Positions 26,095 through 34,403 of a stretch of 64,000 nucleotides of DNA are shown in pieces. Source of the stretch: Bacillota bacterium (GTDB lineage: Bacteria; Bacillota; Clostridia; Oscillospirales; Ethanoligenentaceae). Under the pieces are notes generated by a model. It had not been told where the DNA came from. It ran no database searches and saw only the letters and a program-made list of their open reading frames with translations. Position numbers and translations under genes: made by a program. The first letter of the stretch is position 1; each line of letters starts with the position of its first letter. The DNA is taken from assembly GCA_023391835.1 (NCBI GenBank), contig JAEWAE010000039.1:43661-107660 (forward strand). The letters run 5' to 3'.

Positions 26095-27177
26095 ATGTCA
26101 ATGGAAAGTCTGATCGATCTCAACGATTGCACAGTGGAAGAATGGGACAAGCTGGTGCACCTGGCGCTGGATATCCGGGAGCATCCCCGTACCTATATGC
26201 ACTGCTGCGACGGCAAGGTCATGGCGACTCTTTTTTACGAGCCGAGCACCCGCACTCAGATGTCGTTCCAGGCGGCCATGCTGCGTCTCGGCGGCCAGAT
26301 CATCGGCTTCGACAACCCGATGAATTCGTCGGTTTCAAAAGGCGAAACCCTGCGGGATACGATGCGGATCGTCAGCGGCTATTCGGATGTGATCGCCATG
26401 CGCCATCCGGAAGAGGGCGCACCCAAGGCCGCCTCGCTTTACGCCGGGTGCCCGGTGATCAACGCGGGGGACGGCGGTCATCTGCACCCCACCCAGACGC
26501 TCACCGACCTGGTGACGCTCACGGCGGTCAAGGGCCGGCTCGACGGGCTCACCGTCGGGCTTTGCGGCGACCTCAAATACGGCCGCACCGTCCATTCGCT
26601 CCTCAAGGCCATGAGCCGCTTCCCGGGCAATCGGTTTTATCTCATCGCCACGCCGGAGCTTGCCGTGCCGGATTATGTCCGGCATATCCTCAAAGCGGCC
26701 GGCACCCCTTACCGGGAAGTACGCACCCTCGACGAGTGCATCGGCGAGCTGGATGTGCTCTATATGACGCGCATCCAGCAGGAACGCTTCGTGTCGAAGG
26801 CCGACTATGAGAAGCAGAAGGGCGTCTATGTGCTCGACCGCGAAAAACTCAGCCATGCCCGGCCGGATATGTACATCCTGCATCCGCTGCCGCGGGTGGA
26901 CGAGATCACGGCCGATATCGACGACGATCCCCGGGCGCTCTATTTCCGGCAGGCCGGCTACGGCATGTATGCCCGCATGGCCCTGATCCTCCGCATTCTG
27001 GAGGGTAAATTCCGGACCGAGGCCGGGCCGGCTACCCGGGAAGAGGCAATGTCCTGCTCCAGCCCCCGCTGCATCACCCATTTTGAAAAGTATCTGCCTC
27101 ACCTGTATAAGACGGAAGCGGACGGGAGCCTTGCCTGCGCCTATTGCGACGCCCATGCGGGAGTTGGCGCCCGGTGA
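26095..27177 (+). CDS. pyrB: Aspartate carbamoyltransferase with C-terminal PyrI-like zinc motif
   Basis: A 360-residue enzyme for the first committed step of pyrimidine synthesis (carbamoyl phosphate + aspartate). The catalytic chain is complete: PSTRTQMSFQAAMLRLGG, the mobile loop SVSKGETLRDT, HPTQTLTDL and LHPLPRVDEI. After the usual end (about residue 305) comes a tail with C321-x4-C326-x21-C348-x2-C351 and the ITHFE segment. This closely matches the zinc domain of the E. coli regulatory chain PyrI, but the PyrI nucleotide-binding domain is absent. The ATG at 26095 follows GGAGCTGCGGCAT. It is probably controlled by the upstream attenuator. No separate pyrI is seen in the window. Confidence 0.93.
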   Translation: MSMESLIDLNDCTVEEWDKLVHLALDIREHPRTYMHCCDGKVMATLFYEPSTRTQMSFQAAMLRLGGQIIGFDNPMNSSVSKGETLRDTMRIVSGYSDVIAMRHPEEGAPKAASLYAGCPVINAGDGGHLHPTQTLTDLVTLTAVKGRLDGLTVGLCGDLKYGRTVHSLLKAMSRFPGNRFYLIATPELAVPDYVRHILKAAGTPYREVRTLDECIGELDVLYMTRIQQERFVSKADYEKQKGVYVLDREKLSHARPDMYILHPLPRVDEITADIDDDPRALYFRQAGYGMYARMALILRILEGKFRTEAGPATREEAMSCSSPRCITHFEKYLPHLYKTEADGSLACAYCDAHAGVGAR

Positions 27178-27321
27178 GCGATTCCGTCTTGACCGGAGGG
27201 CCGGTTGGCGGTATTATGAAAAGGACACGTCCAATAAATGCAAGCCCGGTGTTTCCCGGGTATGGAAACAGCCCGCCCGGCATGTTGCCCGGGCGGCGCC
27301 GCTTTCCGAAAGGAATGGAAA

Positions 27322-28488
27322 ATGGCGGAAGTGGTTCTGCGGCGCGGCGAAGAGAAAGATATCTTTGCCGGCCATCTGTGGATATATGACAACGAAGTGC
27401 AGCAGCTGCGCGGGGAAGTGGAAGACGGCGGCATCGTCGACGTGATTTCTTCCGGCGGCCGGTTCCTCGGCCGGGGGTATGTCAACCGCAAATCCCGCAT
27501 TCTGGTGCGGCTGATGACTTTTGAGAGGGAAGAGATCGACCGCGAATTTCTGCGCCGCCGGCTCGAGACGGCCATCGCGCTGCGCCGCCGGCTGGGGTAT
27601 GAGAATGCCTGCCGTCTGGTGTTTGCCGAGGCGGATTACCTGCCCGCGCTCATCGTCGACAAATTTGCCGACTGCCTGGTGCTCCAGACGCTGGCGCTGG
27701 GCATCGACCGCTTTAAAAGCGATATCGTGGAGCTGCTGGCGGAAATGCTCGCGCCGCGCTGCATCTATGAACGCAACGATGTGCCCCTGCGCGCGCGGGA
27801 AGGGCTGCCCCAACAGACGGGCGTTCTTTTCGGCGAAAACCCCGGCAGGGTCGAGATCGAGGAGCACGGCCTGCGCCTGCTGGTGGATGTCGAAAACGGT
27901 CAGAAGACCGGCTATTTTCTCGATCAGAGGGAAAACCGCGCGGCTATCGAGCCCTTTGTGAAGGATGCCGAGGTGCTCGACTGCTTCTGCCACACGGGCA
28001 GTTTTGCCCTCCATGCCGCGAAATACGGCGCGCGCTCGGTGGAGGCGGTGGATATTTCCGACGAGGCGCTGGCGCTTGCCCGCGAAAACGCCGCCCTCAA
28101 CGGCATGGAGGCCATCCGTTTCGAGCAGGCCAATGTGTTCGACCTGCTGCGGGAGGACGAACGTACAGGCCGGCAGTACGACACCGTGATACTCGACCCG
28201 CCGGCCTTCTGCAAGACCCGGTCGGCGCTGCACGGCGCTTACCGAGGCTATAAGGAAATCAACCTCCGCGCCATGAAGCTGCTGCGTCCGGGCGGGTTTC
28301 TCATCACCTGCTCCTGCTCCCATTTCATGACGCCCGATCTTTTTCTCAAAATGCTGCAGGAAGCCGCGGCCGACGTGGGCCGCCCGGCACGGATCATCGA
28401 GATCCGCTATCAGGCAAAGGATCATCCCACGTCGGTCGCGGCCGACGAATCGCTTTATCTCAAGTGTGTTACGCTTCAGGTGTTTTGA
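27322..28488 (+). CDS. RlmI-like 23S rRNA (cytosine-C5)-methyltransferase
   Basis: A 388-residue class I SAM methyltransferase. A PUA RNA-binding domain occupies the first ~75 residues (KDIFAGHLWIYDNEV), followed by the EEHG-type linker and the Rossmann domain with VLDCFCHTGSFALHAAK (SAM motif I, about 220), VDISDEALALA and VILDPPAFCK (motif IV). The catalytic cysteine is in TCSCSHF. The ATG at 27322 is chosen for AAAGGAATGG just upstream; the frame is open 28 codons earlier. Its 3' end overlaps the convergent dedA gene by 20 bases. RlmI acts at C1962 in E. coli; other members are unassigned, so the exact target is inferred. Confidence 0.85.
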   Translation: MAEVVLRRGEEKDIFAGHLWIYDNEVQQLRGEVEDGGIVDVISSGGRFLGRGYVNRKSRILVRLMTFEREEIDREFLRRRLETAIALRRRLGYENACRLVFAEADYLPALIVDKFADCLVLQTLALGIDRFKSDIVELLAEMLAPRCIYERNDVPLRAREGLPQQTGVLFGENPGRVEIEEHGLRLLVDVENGQKTGYFLDQRENRAAIEPFVKDAEVLDCFCHTGSFALHAAKYGARSVEAVDISDEALALARENAALNGMEAIRFEQANVFDLLREDERTGRQYDTVILDPPAFCKTRSALHGAYRGYKEINLRAMKLLRPGGFLITCSCSHFMTPDLFLKMLQEAAADVGRPARIIEIRYQAKDHPTSVAADESLYLKCVTLQVF

Positions 28489-29131
28489 CGCGCTTGGCCC
28501 GGCTCCCATGGCTTTTGAAAAAGGCGATGACTGCCGGCAGCACCGACACCACGACGATGCCGACCACCACGAGACTGAAATGTTCCCGCACCGGCGTAAG
28601 GTTGCCGAAAAAGTAGCCGCCCCAGAAGAAAAAGCAGACCCAGAGCGTGCCGCCGATGATGTTATAGAGGTAAAACCGCTTGCGCGTCATGGCGCCTACG
28701 CCCGCCACAAAAGGCGCGAAGGTGCGGATGATGGGCATGAAGCGCGTGATGATGACTGTGAGCGCCCCGTATTTTTCAAAAAAGCGGTGGGTCTTTTCCA
28801 GATATTCCGCCTTAATGAAGCGGATCTTCTGCCGGCTTGTGACCCGGTCGCTCAGGGCATGTCCGATTTGATAGTTGAGCATATTGCCGCCGATGGCCGC
28901 CGCCATAAAAAGGAACACGGCCGGCCAGCCGATCACGCCGCCCGGCACCAGAGCCCCGGCGGCAAAAATCAGCGAGTCCCCCGGCAGGAACGGCGTGACC
29001 ACGAGCCCGGTCTCGCAGAAAATGACCAGGAACATCAGCACATACATCACCGCACCGTAGGTGTGCATGAAGCTTTTCAGATATACGTCCAGATGCAGAA
29101 AAACGTCGATGAGAAACTGCAGGGTTGTCAT
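28469..29131 (-). CDS. DedA/VTT-domain membrane protein
   Basis: A 220-residue polytopic protein of the DedA family, members of which act as lipid (undecaprenyl phosphate or phospholipid) transporters. Conserved segments are FLPGDSLIFAAGAL, GGNMLNYQIGHALSDR and the basic-acid motif ITRFMPIIRTFAPFVAGVGAM. At least four hydrophobic stretches are visible. GGAGGTTTTC precedes the ATG. It converges on and overlaps the end of the RlmI-like gene. A role in undecaprenyl-phosphate recycling would fit the glycan-rich neighbourhood but is not shown by sequence. Confidence 0.9.
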   Translation of the reverse strand: MTTLQFLIDVFLHLDVYLKSFMHTYGAVMYVLMFLVIFCETGLVVTPFLPGDSLIFAAGALVPGGVIGWPAVFLFMAAAIGGNMLNYQIGHALSDRVTSRQKIRFIKAEYLEKTHRFFEKYGALTVIITRFMPIIRTFAPFVAGVGAMTRKRFYLYNIIGGTLWVCFFFWGGYFFGNLTPVREHFSLVVVGIVVVSVLPAVIAFFKSHGSRAKRVKTPEA

Positions 29132-29315
29132 GAAAACCTCCGACCCTCTGCCAGGGAGCGCGCTCCCGCCGGCAGATTTCTGTTTTTACACGATTCTTTC
29201 CTATTGTAACAATAAATGAGCCGGATTTCCACCGGTAATTTTAAAATATCGGCCGGAAGATGCCGGGGCGGGGGTCTGCCGCCGCGCTCCGGGCCGATGG
29301 GAGGTACAGGCATAT

Positions 29316-31007
29316 ATGAAGCAACAGTCTTCCGGCAAAGGGTTTGCCGTGCTGAGCACCGCCAGCGTCGTATGTAAAATACTCTCGCTGATTTATCTGC
29401 CGCTGCAGACCTGGGTGGTCGGCGACAGCGGCAACGGCATCATCGGCATCGGCATGCGGCTGTATACTTTTATATATGCCCTGACCAACGCCGGTCTGCC
29501 GCTGGTCATTTCCAAATTTGTGTCGGAACAGCTCGCGGTGGGCGATTACCGCAGCGCCCACAAGACGTTTCGTAGCGCTTTTATCGTGATGATGAGCATC
29601 GGGGTGCTATCCACCGTGCTGATGTTCTCGTGCGCCGACTGGATCGCCGTGGCCTACTGCCACACGCCCCAGGCGGCCCTGATGCTGCGCACCATTTCCC
29701 CGACATTTCTTTTCACGGCGGTTTCCTGTTCGCTGCGCGGCTATTCCCAGGGGCGGCACGACATGACGCCCACCGCGATATCGCAGGTCATCGAGCAGGC
29801 GTTCAACACGGTGTTCACCGTGTCGTTCATCGTGCTTTTCAGCGAGTATGCCCGGCATCTGCACGCCGACGGGCAGTCCTACGCAGCCGCGGGCTCGGCT
29901 GTGGGCACCGTCATGGGGGCGGTCAGCTCCGCCGTGGTGCTCGGTTTCCTTTTCCTGGTGGTGCACCGGCGGGAGTATGAGGAGGAAATCCGTCACCAGA
30001 CCTACGACGGCCCGGTCATTGCCACTTCGACGATTTACCGGCAGATCATCCGCTACTCCATCCCCGCCATCATCAGCACCATCGCTTCCAGCGGCATCGA
30101 CCTTATCGACACAAACTCCGTGGTCTGGATGCTGGGGGCGGGGGGCTATTCCCAGACCGCCGCCACCGCGCTTTTCGGCATCTATACGTATAAATACCAG
30201 CGGGTCATGACGCTGGCCACCATGTTCGTGGCGCCCATGGTCACGGCCATGATACCGGCCCTTTCTTCCGCGCTGGCGCGGGATGACCACAAGTATTTTC
30301 GCTATAAGATACTCGAGAGCTACAAGCTTATCTTTATCACCATCATGCCGATTGTTGCGGGGCTGATGTTTCTGGCGAAACCCATCCTCACGGTGATCTT
30401 CATCCATCACAACGCCGGCTCATCCCTGGTGCTGGCGGGCACGTGGATCGCTGTGCTCGTGGCCATCCAGACCATCCAGTCGGGCATTCTCATGTCCATG
30501 GGCCACACACTGGTGTCGCCCGTCACCACCATTATCGGTATTGCGGCGAAGGTGCTGTGCAACTATCTGCTCATCCGGGTGCCGTCGGTCAACATTTACG
30601 GCGCCGTGCTGGGCAACGCGCTGGTCTGGGTCATCGCCATCGTGCTCAACGCGGTCTATATCCACCGCGCCGTCGGCCATCGGCTGCCGTATATGCGCTA
30701 TCTCATCGTGCCCGGCGCCGTGTCGCTGGTGATGGGAGTCGTCGCCCGCGGCGTATATGAAGTATTCGACCGCGGCATCGGGCTGGTGCTGCACCGCGGC
30801 GCCGTGGCCGTCAACGATTTTTCCACCGTCGTGGCGGTGGCCGTCGGAGCCCTTGTCTATGTGACGATGATGATCAAGACCGGGGCCGTGCGGGCGTCGG
30901 ATATTGACAAAATGCCCATGGGCGGCAAGCTGCGGAGGTATCTCAGCCGCCTGCGCTTTTTGCACAAGGAGCTGGCCGTGCCGGCCGACAAGAGCCCCGA
31001 AGCCTGA
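29316..31007 (+). CDS. MOP-superfamily flippase (SpoVB/polysaccharide biosynthesis type)
   Basis: A 563-residue membrane protein with about 14 hydrophobic segments, of the oligosaccharidyl-lipid flippase group that includes SpoVB, MurJ and Wzx. The N-terminal segment FAVLSTASVVCKILSLIYLPL and RGYSQGRHDMTPTAISQVIEQ (about 143) are typical of SpoVB-like proteins. The ribosome site GGGAGG is 11 bases before the ATG. It likely flips a lipid-linked cell-wall or spore-cortex precursor. It precedes addB by 27 bases, possibly in one transcript. Confidence 0.88.
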   Translation: MKQQSSGKGFAVLSTASVVCKILSLIYLPLQTWVVGDSGNGIIGIGMRLYTFIYALTNAGLPLVISKFVSEQLAVGDYRSAHKTFRSAFIVMMSIGVLSTVLMFSCADWIAVAYCHTPQAALMLRTISPTFLFTAVSCSLRGYSQGRHDMTPTAISQVIEQAFNTVFTVSFIVLFSEYARHLHADGQSYAAAGSAVGTVMGAVSSAVVLGFLFLVVHRREYEEEIRHQTYDGPVIATSTIYRQIIRYSIPAIISTIASSGIDLIDTNSVVWMLGAGGYSQTAATALFGIYTYKYQRVMTLATMFVAPMVTAMIPALSSALARDDHKYFRYKILESYKLIFITIMPIVAGLMFLAKPILTVIFIHHNAGSSLVLAGTWIAVLVAIQTIQSGILMSMGHTLVSPVTTIIGIAAKVLCNYLLIRVPSVNIYGAVLGNALVWVIAIVLNAVYIHRAVGHRLPYMRYLIVPGAVSLVMGVVARGVYEVFDRGIGLVLHRGAVAVNDFSTVVAVAVGALVYVTMMIKTGAVRASDIDKMPMGGKLRRYLSRLRFLHKELAVPADKSPEA

Positions 31008-31034
31008 GCCGGCACAAAAAAGGGGGTATGTGCG

Positions 31035-34000
31035 ATGCTGAAACTGTGGCTGGGCCGTGCCGGCAGCGGCAAGACGGCCCGAGTGCTCGACCGCGCGGGG
31101 GAAGTGGCGCGGCAGGGTGGCCGGGTGGTGCTGGTCGTGCCCGAGCAGGCCACCTATGAGACCGAGCGCGCGCTGCTGCGCTCTCTGGGGCCTAAAAGCT
31201 GCCTTTCGGCTGAGGTACTGAGCTTTTCGCGCATGGCGCACCGCGTATTCGGCGTATACGGCGGGGGCGCGGCGCGGTATATCGACGACTGCGGGCGCAC
31301 TATCCTCATGCACCGGGCGCTGCGGCAGCTGGGCGACCTGCTCACCGTCTACCGCCGACAGGCGAAAAACTCCGCCTTTGCCGGCACGATGGTGCAGACC
31401 GTGGCGGAGTATAAGCAATGCGGAGTGGATGCGGGGCAGCTGAAGGCGGCCGCCCAAAAAGTGGACGACCCCATGCTCGCGCGCAAGCTCAAAGATATCG
31501 CCCTGATTTACGATACTTACGAGGGTCTGCTGGCGGGCGGCTTCGCCGACTCGCTGGATGATCTTTCCCGCCTGGCGCACAAGCTGGAAGACAGCCCGTT
31601 TTTTGCGGGCAAAACCGTGCTGGTCGACTCTTTCAAGGGCTTCACACCCCAGGAAAGGCAGGTGCTGGCCGCCGTGCTGCGTCAGGCGGACGAGGTGGTC
31701 GTCACCCTCAGCTGCGACACCTATGACGACGCGGAAAACGGCATCGGCCTGTTTTCGCCCGTGCGCAAGACGGCCCGCCAGCTTGTCGCTCTGGCCAACC
31801 GCTGCGGCGTGCCCGTTGCCCGGCCGGAGGTGCTGGGGGAGCCGGTGCGCTTCCAAAGCGACGGCCTGCGGGCTCTGGAGGCGCGCATTTTCCGCCCCCG
31901 CGCCGCCCGTTACACCGCCCCCGCGCCGGGAATTCATCTGGTTTCGACCGCCAACATTTACGACGAGGCCCGTTTCGCAGCGCAGGAAATCGCCCGTCTG
32001 GTGCGGGAAGAGCATTTCCGCTTCGGCGACATCGTCGTGATCTCGCGGGAACTGGAGCTTTACCGCGGCATCCTCGACCCGGTGTTTGCCCGTTACGGCG
32101 TGCCGCTGTTTTTCGACACCCGGCGGGATGTGGAGACCCACCCCCTTATGGCGACGACCCTCGCGGCATTGGAAATCATCGCGGGGGATTTCCGCATCGA
32201 CCCCGTCCTGCGCTACTTAAAAGCCGGGCTGTCGGGCTTTGAAATACTTGAAACGGCCCAGGTTGAGAATTATCTGCTCACATGGGATATCGAGGGTGCC
32301 GAAAACTGGCGCCGGCCCTGGAAACAGAACCCCGACGGCTTTGCCGCCTCCATTTCTCCGGCGGAGGAGGCGCAGCTCGGTCAGCTCAACGCCCTGCGGG
32401 AGCGCATCGCCGCACCGCTGCTCGATTTTGCCGCGAAGCTGGAAGCCGCCCCGGGCGCCTCGGCCATGGCGGAGGCGGTCTATCGCTTCCTTATCGCCGT
32501 CGGTGCCGACCGGGCGGTGGGCTCCGCCTGCCGGGAACTGACGGAAGCGGGCGAGGTGGAGCTGGCCGACGAATACCGTCAGATATGGGATAAGCTGATG
32601 AATGTGCTCGACCAGACCGCCCGCACTCTGGGGGATGAGACAATGCCGGTGCGGGAATTCACCGACCTGCTGCGGCTTTGCATCACCGGCACGGAGCTTG
32701 GGCATATCCCGCCCTCCCTCGATCAGGTCACGGCTGGCGACGCGGAGCATATCCGCGCCGGCAACGCCCGGGCCGTGTTTGTCATCGGGTTGGCGGAGGG
32801 CGTGTTCCCCCGCACCCATGCGGTGGGCGGCGTGCTCACCGACGCCGAGCGGCAGAAGCTCATCGGTCTGGGGCTGGAGCTGTCGCCGCCCGCTCACGAG
32901 CAGGCGGTGGAGGAACGCTACCTCGCTTATCTCGCCTTCACCTGCGCGTCCGAGCGGCTGTATTTGAGCTGCCCGCGCAGCGACACCTCCGGGCGGGCCA
33001 TGCGGCCTTCTCATTTTTTGCTGGAAACACGCGCGCTTTTCCCGGCCTGCGACCGGCGGGATGACGCGCTGGCAGACCCCATCGACAGCGTGCAGAATGA
33101 GCAGACCGCCTTTGAGATGCTTGCCGAGCGGTATGGCGCCGCGGCTGCGGGCGATCCGCTGGGCCGTGCGCTGCTCGAAGTGTTCCGCCAAAAGCCGGAA
33201 TACGCCGAAAAACTCCGGGCGCTTGAGACCGCCTGGCGCCGCGAGCCAGCCCGTCTGCGCGACGCCGGGGCCGCCCGCGCTCTTTTCGGTGAAAAAATGT
33301 TCATTTCGCCCACACGGCTCGAAAATTACGAGCAGTGCCGGTTTCTCTATTTCTGCCGCTATGGCCTGGGCGCCCGACCGCGGCGCAAGGCCGGCCTTAT
33401 GGCGCCCGAAATCGGCACCATGGTGCATTTCGTGCTCGAAAAACTCCTTTCCGGCCTGGGGGAGCGCAAGTTGTGGGAAGTGCCCGATACCGAGCTGGAG
33501 CAAATGGTGGACGAGCTGCTTGACGAATTTGCGGCCGGCTTTTTCGGCGGGCTTGCGGATAAACCCCAGCGCTTCCGCTATCTCTACGGCCGGCTGCGGG
33601 GCACGGTGCTGGCGCTGGTGGCCCATATCGGGCAGGAGCTGGCCCGCAGCGATTTTTATCCCGTGGATTTCGAGCTGGCCATCCGGGAAAACGGCGACGT
33701 CAAACCGGCGGTCATTCCGCTGCCTGACGGCGGCTCTATCGCGGTGGAAGGCAACGTCGACCGGGTCGACCGCATGCAGAAAAACGGCGAGACCTGGCTG
33801 CGCGTCATCGACTATAAGACCGGGGCCAAGACCTTCCGCCTCAGCGACGTGATCTACGGTCTCAATATGCAGATGCTCATCTATCTTTTCACCCTGTGCG
33901 ACGGCGCCGGGCCCCGCTACGGCGGTCAGCCCCGGCCGGCGGGCATCCTCTATATGCCGGCGCGGCGGCCGGTAGTGCCGGCCGTGCGGGGCGCCGCCGA

Positions 34001-34403
34001 GGGCGAGATCGAAAAAGGCGTCGATTCCCAACTGCGCATGAATGGCCTTGTAGCCGCGGAGCCGGCGGTCATCGAGGGCATGGAGCGCGGCGCCGACGGC
34101 ATTTATATCCCCGCGCGGCTCAAGGCCGACGGCACTGTCGACGCCCGTTCTTCCGTCGCCAGCCTCGCACAGTTCGGCACCCTTCAGCGGCATATCCGTA
34201 CCACGCTGCGCGCCATGGCCCGTACGCTGCGGGCCGGGGATATCGCGGCCGTGCCGGTGCAGGGGCTGGATTACCACCCCTGCGACTACTGCGATTTCGC
34301 CGGCGTGTGCGGGCACGAGAAGGGCGACCGGGTGCGGTTCCTCAGCCGCTTCGACACCGACGCGGCCTGGGACGCGCTGAAAGGGGATGAATCGGATGCC
34401 TGA
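31035..34403 (+). CDS. addB: ATP-dependent helicase/nuclease subunit B (AddB)
   Basis: A 1122-residue subunit of the AddAB double-strand-break resection enzyme. Walker A-like GRAGSGKTARV is at the N-terminus. The C-terminal RecB-type nuclease domain has VIDYKTGAK, and an iron-sulfur staple is formed by the cysteine in YEQCRFLYFC (about 770) and the distal C-x2-C-x5-C in PCDYCDFAGVC near the end. The gene overlaps addA by 8 bases. Family length and residue set are normal, so the complex should be active in RecA-dependent repair and Chi recognition. Confidence 0.95.
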   Translation: MLKLWLGRAGSGKTARVLDRAGEVARQGGRVVLVVPEQATYETERALLRSLGPKSCLSAEVLSFSRMAHRVFGVYGGGAARYIDDCGRTILMHRALRQLGDLLTVYRRQAKNSAFAGTMVQTVAEYKQCGVDAGQLKAAAQKVDDPMLARKLKDIALIYDTYEGLLAGGFADSLDDLSRLAHKLEDSPFFAGKTVLVDSFKGFTPQERQVLAAVLRQADEVVVTLSCDTYDDAENGIGLFSPVRKTARQLVALANRCGVPVARPEVLGEPVRFQSDGLRALEARIFRPRAARYTAPAPGIHLVSTANIYDEARFAAQEIARLVREEHFRFGDIVVISRELELYRGILDPVFARYGVPLFFDTRRDVETHPLMATTLAALEIIAGDFRIDPVLRYLKAGLSGFEILETAQVENYLLTWDIEGAENWRRPWKQNPDGFAASISPAEEAQLGQLNALRERIAAPLLDFAAKLEAAPGASAMAEAVYRFLIAVGADRAVGSACRELTEAGEVELADEYRQIWDKLMNVLDQTARTLGDETMPVREFTDLLRLCITGTELGHIPPSLDQVTAGDAEHIRAGNARAVFVIGLAEGVFPRTHAVGGVLTDAERQKLIGLGLELSPPAHEQAVEERYLAYLAFTCASERLYLSCPRSDTSGRAMRPSHFLLETRALFPACDRRDDALADPIDSVQNEQTAFEMLAERYGAAAAGDPLGRALLEVFRQKPEYAEKLRALETAWRREPARLRDAGAARALFGEKMFISPTRLENYEQCRFLYFCRYGLGARPRRKAGLMAPEIGTMVHFVLEKLLSGLGERKLWEVPDTELEQMVDELLDEFAAGFFGGLADKPQRFRYLYGRLRGTVLALVAHIGQELARSDFYPVDFELAIRENGDVKPAVIPLPDGGSIAVEGNVDRVDRMQKNGETWLRVIDYKTGAKTFRLSDVIYGLNMQMLIYLFTLCDGAGPRYGGQPRPAGILYMPARRPVVPAVRGAAEGEIEKGVDSQLRMNGLVAAEPAVIEGMERGADGIYIPARLKADGTVDARSSVASLAQFGTLQRHIRTTLRAMARTLRAGDIAAVPVQGLDYHPCDYCDFAGVCGHEKGDRVRFLSRFDTDAAWDALKGDESDA

